From an uncultured Lachnospiraceae bacterium (lineage in GTDB: Bacteria; Bacillota; Clostridia; Lachnospirales; Lachnospiraceae), in contig CAJTOL010000022.1 of the NCBI GenBank assembly GCA_910577645.1, positions 1 to 53,862 on the forward strand: a stretch of 53,862 nucleotides of DNA. The letters are read 5' to 3'. Shown here piece by piece: positions 1 through 8,510 of the stretch (positions are counted from its first letter, which is position 1; each line of letters starts with the position of its first letter). A program made the translations under genes and the position numbers. The notes beneath the pieces were generated by a model that was not told the DNA's origin, did no database searches, and saw nothing but the letters and a program-made list of their open reading frames with translations.

Positions 1-202
1 GGGGGAGTCTGCGCTTTTTTTCTACCTGGGGGATAGGTTTCACAGTAAAAAGGAGCCATTTTTTTCCAAAGACACAAACTATTTTACACTACCGAGCGGG
101 ATTAAAGGCGTTTCTCTCTGGCTTTTGCTTTGGCAGCCGCCTTTTTCTCCAACCGCTTTTTTATCTCATGTATCTTTTCCCATAGTCTAAACTCCTTGCA
201 TT

Positions 203-1183
203 TTAATACTCATCCGAAAGAATCCGGACAGCAATCTCCTTTGCTTTCCCGCTGGTTGGCTCTTCCCCCTCAGATTCCCCTAATCGGACGCAGAAATAAA
301 CCGGCCCTTCTTCTGTCTGTGCAAATCCTGTAAACCATGCGTCAACGGTCTTTCCTCCGGCCTTTCCCATGCCAGTCTTTCCGTAAACCGGAATGTCCGT
401 TTCATAATCCGTTACTTCCATAACCTTTTTTAGCTGTTTTACTGTCCCGGGACTGTAAAGGCTATTTGCCCCAAAAATCCGTCCCATTACCTGAACCTGC
501 TCTATGGGAGAAATTTTCAGGGAAGATTCTATCCAAAATCCGGTTAATGCCCGGTTATTATTGTTGGTATTAAGCCGTCCTTCCCAGTCTGAAATATCCT
601 GATTTCCGTATTCCAGCCGTTCTAATTCTTCTGCCACGGCTTCTTTTCCGATATCGTCTATCAGCTGTCTGAAATACCACACACAGGAAACCCGGAATGC
701 TTCCGGAAAGTCAATGTCCCGGTTCCAGTCTTCATTCCAAAATCTCTCCTTGCTCCAGATTCGGGTGGAGTTGTCCGGTATCACTATGCCATTTTCCAAT
801 CCTGTAAGGCCGGAGATGATCTTAAATGTGGAGCAGGGAGAGTGGCGTTCATCTGCCAGCTCAGGGTTATAAATGCGGTACTCCTTTTTTCCGGTGTCAT
901 ACAGTACTGCAGTTCCCGTAAATCCGTCAAAGTACCCGGACCAGTCAATTTCGACAGTTGCCGGTTCTTCTGGTTTGGATTCCTGGATTCCGGATTCCTC
1001 AAACGCCGGTTTGCCAGATCCAGCTTCACCGGGCTCAGTTTTCACGGCTTCCGGTTCCTGAATCTGAGATCCTGCAGCCTGAGTCTGGGACTCTGCTTTT
1101 ATGGAGCCGCTGTCTCTCTTTCCGCATCCTGAAAGCATTACAATGCATACTGGCAGAATTACAAATACCTTATATTTTCTCAT
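203..1183 (-). CDS. Class D beta-lactamase, lipoprotein
   Basis: Serine beta-lactamase or penicillin-binding transpeptidase-fold enzyme, expected to hydrolyse beta-lactams at the outer face of the membrane. Seen: N-terminal hydrophobic segment ending in lipobox LSGC (Cys20), a Pro/Glu/Ser-rich linker to about residue 75, then the class D motif set: S118-T-F-K121, S166-C-V168, YGN at 192-194 and K269-T-G271. The region around FWIESSLKISPIEQV is also typical of class D/BlaR1 sensor domains. It has no BlaR1-like multi-pass N-terminus, so I read it as an enzyme rather than a sensor. Start chosen at ATG 1183, which has GAGGAAAGGG just upstream; the open frame extends 13 codons further without a better site. 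326 aa, mature domain of normal class D size. It begins 12 bp after the DUF4272 gene and may be co-transcribed. Activity is inferred from motifs. Confidence 0.88.
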   Translation of the reverse strand: MRKYKVFVILPVCIVMLSGCGKRDSGSIKAESQTQAAGSQIQEPEAVKTEPGEAGSGKPAFEESGIQESKPEEPATVEIDWSGYFDGFTGTAVLYDTGKKEYRIYNPELADERHSPCSTFKIISGLTGLENGIVIPDNSTRIWSKERFWNEDWNRDIDFPEAFRVSCVWYFRQLIDDIGKEAVAEELERLEYGNQDISDWEGRLNTNNNNRALTGFWIESSLKISPIEQVQVMGRIFGANSLYSPGTVKQLKKVMEVTDYETDIPVYGKTGMGKAGGKTVDAWFTGFAQTEEGPVYFCVRLGESEGEEPTSGKAKEIAVRILSDEY

Positions 1184-1194
1184 AATCCCTTTCC

Positions 1195-2415
1195 TCAAGT
1201 ATGGGTTTTCACCTGATCCCAAGCCGCCCCATCCTGGGCTCCTGTCAGCCAGTTTAAGGATTTATGGCGCTCCATCACCACTCCCCCGTCCAGTTTTCCA
1301 GGCATGGGAAGGCGGTTAATCCTGGCGTCCACACAGGCCCAGTCCAGACAGAAAATCAGGTCACAGGCATCCATTAGCTCCTTTTTGCTTTTGGGATGAG
1401 AAAGGTCTAAAATGTCCTGGATACTGTGGCAGTCCTTTAACAGGCTGACTGCCTTGGAAACATCACAGGTATGGGTAGGAAATCCCAAGTCAAAAGTCAG
1501 GCCCAAGGCCCACTCCATTACATAAAGGTTCTCATACTGCCAGGAAAATCCGATCCGTTCTTCCTCTGTAGAATCCACATTGTGGAGATATTCCCACTCC
1601 CTGGGTGAAAAAATCCCTTCCCCCATATCCTCTATTATCCCCTTTACAAACTCCATGGCCTGATCCGGAGTCTGGTTCTCCGAAAGCAGACATTCGGAGT
1701 AAAGGGCCACTGTCAGAAGAGCCGACGCCCTTTCCGCTATCTCCTCCGGGCTTCTCGCCTGAAGCTGCAGCCCGGATTCTAAAAATGGGTAGTGGGCAGG
1801 CACATAAATTCCTCTCTCCTTAAGGATCTCCCGGCTTTTGTTTCTTCTCTTAATCTGGCCTTGATTAATATTTTCTGACGGCGCGCCCCCGCGTCCCGGA
1901 TAGGGCATAAATTCCCCAACCTGGCTGCTTCCTTCAAGGGACAGAAGAAGCTCCTTTTCCCCTTGCTCACCTGCGCTGTAGACTCCTGCCTCTCTTCCCT
2001 CTTCCCCCGGAATCCACATGACTGCCTGAAGCCAGTTTAGCATAGGGAAGAATGTCTGGTAAACGGTATTTTCCTTTTCTTCTGCCCCTTCATCCTGAAA
2101 ACAGTATTCAATAGACAAAATTCCTTTGGTCTGTCTGATTTGGTGCAGCAGGTTAATTTTTACGTCCGTATGCTCCGTCTCCACCTGATAAAATCTCCGC
2201 CACAATTCTCCTGCCTGTTCTTTAATCAAGTTCTGGGCCTTCTCTCCCATGTCCGTGCACATGATCGTCACACTCATTTTAATATCGCCGTTTTGAAGCT
2301 CTATCCGATTTGTCCGGCGGTTGGGACGGATCCCAAAATTCCGGCACAGGCCGTCCATAACGACCTGAAGCGAATCAATAACTGTGTATAAAAACATTTT
2401 TCTTTCCTGTATCAT
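1195..2415 (-). CDS. DUF4272 domain protein
   Basis: Function unknown. The C-terminal half, from about residue 190 (KRRNKSREILKERGI, then VPAHYPFLES), matches the DUF4272 pattern I know: a basic start followed by helical segments rich in Trp and acidic residues. The N-terminal 150 residues look like a separate alpha/beta domain with no name I can give. No signal peptide or membrane segment, so cytoplasmic. Its ATG lies 2 bp after the stop of the 76-aa gene upstream, with AGGGG as ribosome site, so the two are translationally coupled. A second in-frame ATG six codons in, after AGGAAAG, is an alternative start. The beta-lactamase gene follows after 12 bp, giving an apparent three-gene unit, although nothing links the functions. 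Confidence 0.75.
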   Translation of the reverse strand: MIQERKMFLYTVIDSLQVVMDGLCRNFGIRPNRRTNRIELQNGDIKMSVTIMCTDMGEKAQNLIKEQAGELWRRFYQVETEHTDVKINLLHQIRQTKGILSIEYCFQDEGAEEKENTVYQTFFPMLNWLQAVMWIPGEEGREAGVYSAGEQGEKELLLSLEGSSQVGEFMPYPGRGGAPSENINQGQIKRRNKSREILKERGIYVPAHYPFLESGLQLQARSPEEIAERASALLTVALYSECLLSENQTPDQAMEFVKGIIEDMGEGIFSPREWEYLHNVDSTEEERIGFSWQYENLYVMEWALGLTFDLGFPTHTCDVSKAVSLLKDCHSIQDILDLSHPKSKKELMDACDLIFCLDWACVDARINRLPMPGKLDGGVVMERHKSLNWLTGAQDGAAWDQVKTHT

Positions 2416-2417
2416 TT

Positions 2418-2648
2418 TTATAATCCCCTTTCCATAGCCTTTCTCTTTTTAAATATAACGATTACTTGACAACCAGGATATATTTTGGAATCATCAAGCA
2501 ATTTTATTGTTTCTCCATTTGGAAGTTCATATTCCAAATTAACATATGCGCCATTTAACTGACAGAGATCAGTTATAGGGAGCGTCTCAGCAATTCCAAG
2601 AGCGTTAAATTCTTCCATTATTTCCTTGTCCACTGAGGGTATTCCCAT
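2418..2648 (-). CDS. Small hypothetical protein, 76 aa
   Basis: Not recognised. A short acidic protein with alternating hydrophobic residues in its C-terminal half, ending in a basic tail (VIVIFKKRK); it reads like a small beta-rich or beta-grasp-like fold, but that is only an impression. It is AT-richer than the flanking genes. Support for being real: its stop is 2 bp before the start of the DUF4272 gene, so the two are probably coupled. The ribosome site (GGAAAG, about 13 bases upstream) is weak. Its first codons contain the 19-base sequence that recurs at 10407-10425. Confidence 0.55.
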   Translation of the reverse strand: MGIPSVDKEIMEEFNALGIAETLPITDLCQLNGAYVNLEYELPNGETIKLLDDSKIYPGCQVIVIFKKRKAMERGL

Positions 2649-2782
2649 TCATTTTACCATTTTTCTTTCCAATCGCCAATGAAAAAACTTAAAGAGATTA
2701 ACTATTTTAAAAATATTGACGATATAAACTATAGAATGATGTTGGCAGAAAATGCCATACCAGTGTAAAAGGAAAAGAATGC

Positions 2783-2804
2783 TTGTGAAACGCAAGTTTC
2801 ACAA
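2783..2804 (+). promoter_or_regulatory. Perfect hairpin with GCAA loop upstream of the coiled-coil gene
   Basis: Arms TTGTGAAAC and GTTTCACAA are perfectly complementary around the loop GCAA, a GNRA tetraloop. It lies about 70 bases upstream of the ATG at 2873 and would be in the 5' leader. No T-run follows, so it is not an obvious terminator. Role unknown. Confidence 0.5.
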
Positions 2805-2872
2805 CTGGAATGCATTCTGACGAAATGGCAGGCGCAGCGGTGCGTGCCGGTACAATTGAAAGGAGGGGTTTT

Positions 2873-3694
2873 ATGAGTAAAATACAATCTGTACCGCAGA
2901 ATACTGCCTCCGTTTATCCTCAGTCTTATAAGTCTGCAAAAAAAGACAAAGAGAAGGAGCTTAGTTGGGAGGATGAGAGAGCTTTACAAATGTTTATGGA
3001 CTATCAGGAATCGAAAAAGGCCAATGAGAATAACAAAAAGCCTGTTGAATACAATGGTTCCGAGTTGATCCGTATGCTTTCCTCTGCCAGGGGGCGCACG
3101 GATATCCACATGGTGGTTTCCAAATGTTATCAAACCCTGTCTCAGCTTCTTGCCGCCGCCGGTATGGATGGGGCAGACAATAAAAAAATCAGCAGCTATA
3201 TTGCTCACGTAAAGAAAATTATACGAAGTGCTGAAAAAAAGCTTCGCCATGTGGTATCAGAGGAAGCAATGGAGCGCCGCATACAGTCCGCTCAAAAACA
3301 GGAGGAGCATGAAAAGCAGGAAGAGGCCCTGAAGGAAAAAAAGGTGGAAAAACAGCAGCAGGCCTTAAAAGTAGAACGGGCCAAAAGGCAGACCCATGAG
3401 CTTCAGGAGTCCTACAAGAAAAAGAAAAAGCGTCATCTCAATGAGGAGAAAAAGGATATTCAGAAATTAGAGAAGACCCATCCGGACAGAGCCTCCGGCG
3501 TGGAAGATCTCTTCCCTCTTCCCGGAACTACATCCGGAAATTATCAGGAGCTTCCTGGTTTAACCAGTTCCGCCGCGCCGGTCTCTCAGGCAGCGGGAAC
3601 CGGCGCTTCTCTTTCCCAGGCAGCAGGAGTCAGCCCTTCCGTTTCCCCGGCTGGCGCAAGCCCTGCTCCGGTTTCCCTGGATGTAACGGTGTAA
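2873..3694 (+). CDS. Charged coiled-coil protein, unknown function
   Basis: Not assignable to a known family. Start chosen at ATG 2873 after AAGGAGGGG; the open frame runs 21 codons further upstream without a ribosome site. 273 aa. Residues 1-110 are mixed helical. About 110-205 is strongly charged, rich in Lys, Glu and Gln with heptad-like spacing (coiled coil). The last 60 residues are an Ala/Pro/Ser-rich low-complexity tail with short repeats (SQAAG twice, then SPSVSPAGASPAP). No signal peptide and no membrane segment. It is monocistronic and its 3' end overlaps the end of the convergent radical SAM/HAD gene by 65 bp, so the two mRNAs would be antisense at their ends. It could be a cytoplasmic scaffold, but nothing shows this directly. 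Confidence 0.7.
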   Translation: MSKIQSVPQNTASVYPQSYKSAKKDKEKELSWEDERALQMFMDYQESKKANENNKKPVEYNGSELIRMLSSARGRTDIHMVVSKCYQTLSQLLAAAGMDGADNKKISSYIAHVKKIIRSAEKKLRHVVSEEAMERRIQSAQKQEEHEKQEEALKEKKVEKQQQALKVERAKRQTHELQESYKKKKKRHLNEEKKDIQKLEKTHPDRASGVEDLFPLPGTTSGNYQELPGLTSSAAPVSQAAGTGASLSQAAGVSPSVSPAGASPAPVSLDVTV

Positions 3695-5222
3695 TGGTTT
3701 TGGGGAGAGCATGATAAAGCCCTGTAAGCTTCATCATTTCCAGATCCTCCTGAGAATCCCCTGCCGCCGCCGCTTCTTTTACTGAGATCCCAAGCCACTG
3801 GCAAATGGTCCTTACCCCATTTTCTTTGTTGGCTTCTAACAAAACGATCTGCAGGCAGTTTCCCTGGGAAAACGCCCGAGCTGGTTTTTCCCCGGAAGCT
3901 GCCATACTTTTTAAATATTTTTCTAAATCCTCTGTCTCTTCCCATGTCCAGCTGTTTTGATGCGGACGCAAAAGGGTTATCTTATAAAGAATTCCTCTCT
4001 GCCGGAAGGCCAAAACCCGAAAATTTTGCCCCCCTTTCCAGTTTTTCAGTCTGGAAATGATTTCCTCTTCCATCTCATAAAAATATTCCCTCTTTTCCCC
4101 TTCTGTCACTACCTGTAAATGGGCCCCGCCTGCAAAGATCCCTCCGTCAAACAAATCCCTGACATTGGCGCACCGCCTTAAGGCTTCCCGCCAGGGAAGG
4201 GAGGTTGCAAAAAACAGACGGCATCCCAAAGCCTTTAAAGCTTTCAGGCCGGCTGCCGTAGATTGTGGAACCGCTGTCTTTCCCTGAGGGATCAGGGTAT
4301 TGTCAATGTCAAAAAAAGCCGCCTTTATTCTGCGGGGTATCCGAAAGACCGGATAAGGCCCAAACAATACCTGATTGAGAAAGTCCCTCCTTCCCCCATA
4401 GGCCAGATAGCAGCTGCACCTTTTCCTGGCGCACACCGGCTCCGGAAAGGAAACCCCATCTTCGCTGTCCAAAACGGCTTCTGCCTCAGCGCAAAGCTCC
4501 TCCCAGCTTTTGCCAAGAACCGGGCTGATGTTGCATATGCGAAGCCTTCCGTCTCCCTCCACCAAAAGCCGCTCCCTGCACACCTCTTTATTTCCGGGAG
4601 GCGTAAAAAGTTCCCGGGAAAAATAAGGATCTATCTCTTCCCACTGCCGGATTTCCTCCTGGCTGTAAGGCCGCTTTAATCCGTCCATGGCATTGATCCA
4701 CAGATAAACTTCTTTTGGCAGCGCTTTCTTAAGCTCCTTTAATCCTTCCAGATATTCCGGCGCTCCCACGGCCCCGGCGCAGATATGAATTCCAGCCTGG
4801 GAAATCTCCTTTACATCCCGAGAAAATTCTTGGATTTTTGTCATTTCTGGATGAAACGTAGCCCAAATCCTCAGCTTTTCCAACTCTCCGCCCTGACCGG
4901 TAAAATCCTCTAACACCTTCTTTGCCCCAACACTTAGATTTGTCTGGATTCCTGCCGCCTCTATTCCCGGAATCCGGGTAATCCGGGCCAGCCCTTCTCT
5001 GTACCAGTCATGAATCAGAGCCTCCCCGTAAGGCACAACCATGACTGCCCCTATTTGAAGGGCTTTCTGTTTCTCCTCCAGGCTGCAGACAAAGGCTTCC
5101 CACCGGCTGCGATCCTTTCTAAGCTCCCTATCAGACACAGGGCGCTTAGAAAGGGGACAATAGGAGCACTGGTAATTACAGCTTTTTAAAATCCCCCGGT
5201 ATAGCACGGTCCGTTTTTCCAT
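3630..5222 (-). CDS. STM4011-family radical SAM protein fused to a HAD hydrolase
   Basis: Last gene of the STM4015-to-STM4011-like operon. Residues 1 to about 285 are a radical SAM domain: C15-x3-C19-x2-C22 for the SAM-binding [4Fe-4S] cluster near the very N-terminus, and further cysteines (C215, C230, C264, C269, C271) that could bind a second cluster. The segment to about 297 matches the uncharacterised STM4011 family. From about residue 300 a Cof-type HAD phosphatase follows: DIDNTL at 305-310, Thr340 region (FFATSLPW), K466 in EANKENGV and GDSQED at 489-493. In the STM4011 proteins I know, the HAD part is absent, so this is a fusion. It overlaps STM4012-like by 47 bp. Its end overlaps the convergent coiled-coil gene. 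Substrate unknown; a peptide or small natural product would fit the neighbours. Confidence 0.85.
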   Translation of the reverse strand: MEKRTVLYRGILKSCNYQCSYCPLSKRPVSDRELRKDRSRWEAFVCSLEEKQKALQIGAVMVVPYGEALIHDWYREGLARITRIPGIEAAGIQTNLSVGAKKVLEDFTGQGGELEKLRIWATFHPEMTKIQEFSRDVKEISQAGIHICAGAVGAPEYLEGLKELKKALPKEVYLWINAMDGLKRPYSQEEIRQWEEIDPYFSRELFTPPGNKEVCRERLLVEGDGRLRICNISPVLGKSWEELCAEAEAVLDSEDGVSFPEPVCARKRCSCYLAYGGRRDFLNQVLFGPYPVFRIPRRIKAAFFDIDNTLIPQGKTAVPQSTAAGLKALKALGCRLFFATSLPWREALRRCANVRDLFDGGIFAGGAHLQVVTEGEKREYFYEMEEEIISRLKNWKGGQNFRVLAFRQRGILYKITLLRPHQNSWTWEETEDLEKYLKSMAASGEKPARAFSQGNCLQIVLLEANKENGVRTICQWLGISVKEAAAAGDSQEDLEMMKLTGLYHALPKTITPLHPGKPEQGLRQPGKRKG

Positions 5223-6537
5223 GATCCATTCCCCACTCCTCCATCTTTTTCTGCACCTGGCAGGATATCAATTTCGGCCCCAAAAAGTCTGAAAGCCCCA
5301 TTCCCTCCTCTGTGAGGCTCAACAATTCTTCTGTATCGCCTTTTGGATTTTCCTCTTTTACAAGCTCCAGATACCCTTCCTCTATCCAGTCCTTTAAGAG
5401 AGAAAATTCTTCCACAGCTTCTCCCTGAAAATGTTCTCTGTAGTCCTTAAGGCTTAATCCCGGCCGGATAAACAGATGGCGGATGAGATGCCTTCTCTTC
5501 ATTTCTTCTTCTGATAAAAAGATTCCATGGCAGATCCGGGTAAAGTCCTCTGTCTCCATATAATTCTTTAACTCTGTCTGGCATTGGCTGACCGTCACCC
5601 CATAGGGGGTACAAAAGTGAAGGTTTCCCAGATAGCTTCGCCCGCCGCAACCTAATGCCAGGGAAGTTCCAAAGCCGCAGGCTTCATAATCCCGCTTTTT
5701 CTCTGCCTTTACAAAACGCCGCATGGAATCCTGGCGGAATCCTGCAGACAAAAGTATTTCTCTGGCCCTCCTGTACTGGGAAAACGCCTGCTCTCCGTCT
5801 AACACCGTTCCCTCCCTCAGGCTTTTCTCCATGGCCACTCCCCGGCGCACATACAGGGGATATAAAAACAGCTCGTCCGGCTCAAAGGTTAAGGCCTCCT
5901 TCAGGGAATCCATAAAAGAAGCTTCTGTCTGACCCGGGATCCCATAGATAAAGTCCAGGTTCAGACAGGGAAAATCCATTTCCTTTAAAAGGCAAAGGGC
6001 GCTTCTGGCCTGGTCTGCCCGGTGCTTTCGCCCCAAGGTCTCAAGCTCTGAGTCGAGAAAGCTCTGGATCCCCATGCTGATTCTGGTGACTCCCGCCTCT
6101 TTTAAGACTTCCAGCTTTTCCCTGGTAGTCTGGTTAGGCGCTGTCTCAATGATTACCTGCCTTTCTTTCTGAAAATCTAATTTGGAAAAGATCAAATCAA
6201 ACATCCGCCTTAGCTGTTCCCTGCTAAACAGCAGCGGTGTGCCGCCTCCAATCGTCAGATCCGAAAAGCAAGTCCCTGTCTCAGAGAGGATTTCCTTATA
6301 CTGGCGGATCTGACGTTCTACAGCATCCAGGTATCCATCCATGGTCTCCTTCTTCTGCCCTGTCAGGGAAAATAGGTTGCAGTAGCCGCATTTGCTCTGG
6401 CAGAACGGCACATGAAGATACAGGCTGTGCCCCGGCCCGGTCAGGTATTTCTTATAATCAGAAAGGGCAATGCCGGAAAGGGGGCCATAAGCGGTTTTGT
6501 GGGGATAGCTGTACATATATTGCGTATATCGGTTCAT
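5176..6537 (-). CDS. STM4012-family radical SAM protein (HemW-like)
   Basis: Radical SAM enzyme with HemW/HemN-like architecture: C46-x3-C50-x2-C53 and GGGTP at 97-101, then the typical GxQSF and YGIPGQT segments of the TIM barrel, and a C-terminal winged-helix-like part with RRHLIRHLFIRPGL. It would be called coproporphyrinogen oxidase-like by similarity alone, but its place between STM4013- and STM4011-like genes points to the uncharacterised STM4012 family. Start set at ATG 6537 (MNRYTQY), after AAGGAAA; 453 aa. Longer in-frame starts at 6564 and 6699 have poorer sites, and the latter would overlap STM4013 by about 90 bp. Cytoplasmic. The next gene overlaps by 47 bp. It probably acts with STM4011 on the same substrate (inference). 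Confidence 0.85.
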   Translation of the reverse strand: MNRYTQYMYSYPHKTAYGPLSGIALSDYKKYLTGPGHSLYLHVPFCQSKCGYCNLFSLTGQKKETMDGYLDAVERQIRQYKEILSETGTCFSDLTIGGGTPLLFSREQLRRMFDLIFSKLDFQKERQVIIETAPNQTTREKLEVLKEAGVTRISMGIQSFLDSELETLGRKHRADQARSALCLLKEMDFPCLNLDFIYGIPGQTEASFMDSLKEALTFEPDELFLYPLYVRRGVAMEKSLREGTVLDGEQAFSQYRRAREILLSAGFRQDSMRRFVKAEKKRDYEACGFGTSLALGCGGRSYLGNLHFCTPYGVTVSQCQTELKNYMETEDFTRICHGIFLSEEEMKRRHLIRHLFIRPGLSLKDYREHFQGEAVEEFSLLKDWIEEGYLELVKEENPKGDTEELLSLTEEGMGLSDFLGPKLISCQVQKKMEEWGMDHGKTDRAIPGDFKKL

Positions 6538-6607
6538 CAGATGATTTCCTTCTTTCCTTATCATTCCCTGCCTCAGCGGCAGCATCAGGCTGTTACAGCC
6601 CAAAAAG

Positions 6608-7477
6608 CTACAGGAAAAATTGCTTATAGGGCACTGTATCCACTGCCCAATGGCTGATCCCGTGGAACCGGCATCCATCCTCCCCATAACAGGTTCCATG
6701 GTCAGACAGGCAGATTACAAATCCGCCGCCCCGTATTTTTTTCCAGGCCTCAAAAAGCCGCCCCAGCTCCCTGTCTGCATACCGCAAAGCTGCCCGGTGG
6801 CTGTCCGGGCTGTCCTTTGTCTCCCCGTCCAGATAAAAATAATTGGGGTAATGGACAGCATCAATATTCAGGTAAAGGAAGATCCTCTCTTCCCCTGCCT
6901 GAGACAATTTTCTTATAATAAAATCCACCTGATTTTTGGTGCTCTCCTTTACCAGGCAGCCAAAGGAGGGATTCCAATAGCTTTTTTTAAAGTACCCGGG
7001 AAATACCTTTCCCAGATCCGATCTTTTATCAAAAAAAGACACGCCGCCCACACACCAGGTATCATATCCTTCCCGCTCCAGGCCTTCCATAATGGTAGCC
7101 CCGGCAAATGCAAAGGAGCCTTTTGGTTCCTTTCTCCCCATACCAATGGATCGGGGGAAAAACAGCATTTCCCGATCCGCCAGGCTTTTAGCCTCATACG
7201 GCGCCGGCAGGAATCCGGCAAATATGGCGTGGTGAGAGGGGTAGGTAAAATTTCCCGGGGCCTGACGTTTTTCCCATGGGCCGTATTGATTTAAAACCGG
7301 AGTCCCTCCTGCCTCTTCCTCCGCCCTGGCGCAATCATAGCGCAGGGTATCCAGGCAGATCATAAGAATATCCTGACTCCCCACCACCTGCTTCATATCC
7401 ACCCGGGGCTCTCTGCCTTTCTGGTTTGCGGAAAAAAGCCCGGCAGGCACTTCGCTTCTGGATCCGTTGTCATTCAT
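6608..7477 (-). CDS. STM4013-family sulfatase/alkaline-phosphatase-fold hydrolase
   Basis: Metal-dependent hydrolase of the alkaline phosphatase superfamily. Seen: D43 in MICLDTLRYD (metal ligand), T78-Y-P-S-H82 at the nucleophile site, D206/H209 in NIDAVHYP, D259-H260 in LSDHGT and H276 in HGISH. The nucleophile site has Thr rather than the Cys/Ser-x-Pro-x-Arg that becomes formylglycine in true sulfatases, so a phosphoester- or phosphonate-type reaction is more likely than sulfatase activity. 289 aa, shorter than classical sulfatases. No signal peptide, hence cytoplasmic, which is unusual for this fold. Start after AAGGAGG. It overlaps the STM4014-like stop by 8 bp. The family occurs as part of the STM4011-4015 cluster; function not known. 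Confidence 0.85.
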   Translation of the reverse strand: MNDNGSRSEVPAGLFSANQKGREPRVDMKQVVGSQDILMICLDTLRYDCARAEEEAGGTPVLNQYGPWEKRQAPGNFTYPSHHAIFAGFLPAPYEAKSLADREMLFFPRSIGMGRKEPKGSFAFAGATIMEGLEREGYDTWCVGGVSFFDKRSDLGKVFPGYFKKSYWNPSFGCLVKESTKNQVDFIIRKLSQAGEERIFLYLNIDAVHYPNYFYLDGETKDSPDSHRAALRYADRELGRLFEAWKKIRGGGFVICLSDHGTCYGEDGCRFHGISHWAVDTVPYKQFFL

Positions 7478-8510
7478 AACCTGTGACCTCCTTGTAAAGC
7501 TCCCTCTTCATAATCTCTGCCTGATGGCGGTAAATCCGGTTGTCATGATAGATATCCTGATAGATCAGATCTCCCTGGCCATTCATCTCAATAATCCGCG
7601 GATTCCGTTTTCCCTTTTCCAGTAAAATGTCAATTCCCGCAGTGGAAAGTCCCGGAAAGCAGCCCATGGCCTGCTTACAGCACTGAAAAATATCGTCCAG
7701 GACATAATCCGGCAGACGAAGCTCTTCTATTTTAAGTGGGCGATTGTTTAAGTGGAGATTGGTAATAGGGCCCCGGGACAGTCTGGCCAGGAGAAAGTCC
7801 ATCCTCCCTTCCTGGATTACAGCCCGCAGATCATAAGAGCATCCCTGATATTCTTCTTTGGCGTACCATCGCTCCACCACACAGTCCATGGAAAGGAGGG
7901 CGTCTAAGATTTTCAAAATTTCCTCCGGATCCCGGCTGCACCGTAATCGTTTGGTATTGTAAAGCTTTCCTTCTCTGTTCAAATAAGCGCAGGTATACAG
8001 GGCGGCCTCGTTTCCTCCCGGCCTGAGGCGCAGGGCCCCGATCCCGGCTGCTCCGGATCCGGAGACAGGTTTTACAAATACCTGAAAAACCTTTATTTCC
8101 CTCATAGCTTCCATCAGATCCTCTCCCCGGGCTATGGATATTCCCTCCGGCCGGTTTACCATTTGAGTTACCGGAATTCCAGCTTTCACAAGAGTCTCTT
8201 TGCAGGCTCTTTTGTCCAGCAGGCGGCAAATAGCCCCGGGGGTATTTAAAAATTTTGCCCCCTGGCTTTTCCATATTCCTTCTGCCTCCAGCAGCTCCTG
8301 CTTGTAAGCTTCTGTCAGATTTCTCAATTCCCCCAGAAAACTGCTCTCCCATTTCGGCGGATCGATTTTTAAGTACACCGGACCTTTTGGCCTGTTCTCC
8401 CGCCAATTTTCCCAATCCAAAAAGAGAAGGGGCAGATCCGCCTGTTCTGCCGCCTTCTTTAAATAGATAGTCCTTTTGGTTTCCGGGCTTCCCAGTAAAA
8501 CCGCCTGCAT
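7470..8510 (-). CDS. STM4014-family ATP-grasp-like protein
   Basis: ATP-grasp fold protein likely to ligate a carboxylate to an amine or similar nucleophile using ATP. Seen: an N-terminal Rossmann-like portion; a Gly-rich loop FVKPVSGSGAAGIG at 145-158 with the nucleotide-binding Lys147; and a C-terminal metal-binding end with D294 (GIDILLE), E308 and N310 (IIEMNGQG). 346 aa, full length for the family. Start overlaps the STM4015-like stop as TAATG, with no separate good ribosome site, so translation is coupled. In this conserved operon it sits with two radical SAM enzymes and a phosphatase-fold hydrolase, consistent with a peptide or small-molecule modification pathway (inference). Confidence 0.85.
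   Translation of the reverse strand: MQAVLLGSPETKRTIYLKKAAEQADLPLLFLDWENWRENRPKGPVYLKIDPPKWESSFLGELRNLTEAYKQELLEAEGIWKSQGAKFLNTPGAICRLLDKRACKETLVKAGIPVTQMVNRPEGISIARGEDLMEAMREIKVFQVFVKPVSGSGAAGIGALRLRPGGNEAALYTCAYLNREGKLYNTKRLRCSRDPEEILKILDALLSMDCVVERWYAKEEYQGCSYDLRAVIQEGRMDFLLARLSRGPITNLHLNNRPLKIEELRLPDYVLDDIFQCCKQAMGCFPGLSTAGIDILLEKGKRNPRIIEMNGQGDLIYQDIYHDNRIYRHQAEIMKRELYKEVTGYE

Noticed and set aside
1..202. Short Lys/Ala-rich minus-strand frame ending near 110
   Set aside because: Reads KKRLEKKAAAKAKAREKRL but has no ATG, GTG or ribosome site; could be chance or a remnant.
3586..3945. 119-codon minus-strand frame across the convergent overlap
   Set aside because: Different frame of the HAD domain end, no start signal.
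5176..6699. Calling the HemW-like radical SAM gene a coproporphyrinogen oxidase
   Set aside because: Motifs alone fit, but its position between STM4013- and STM4011-like genes fits STM4012 better.
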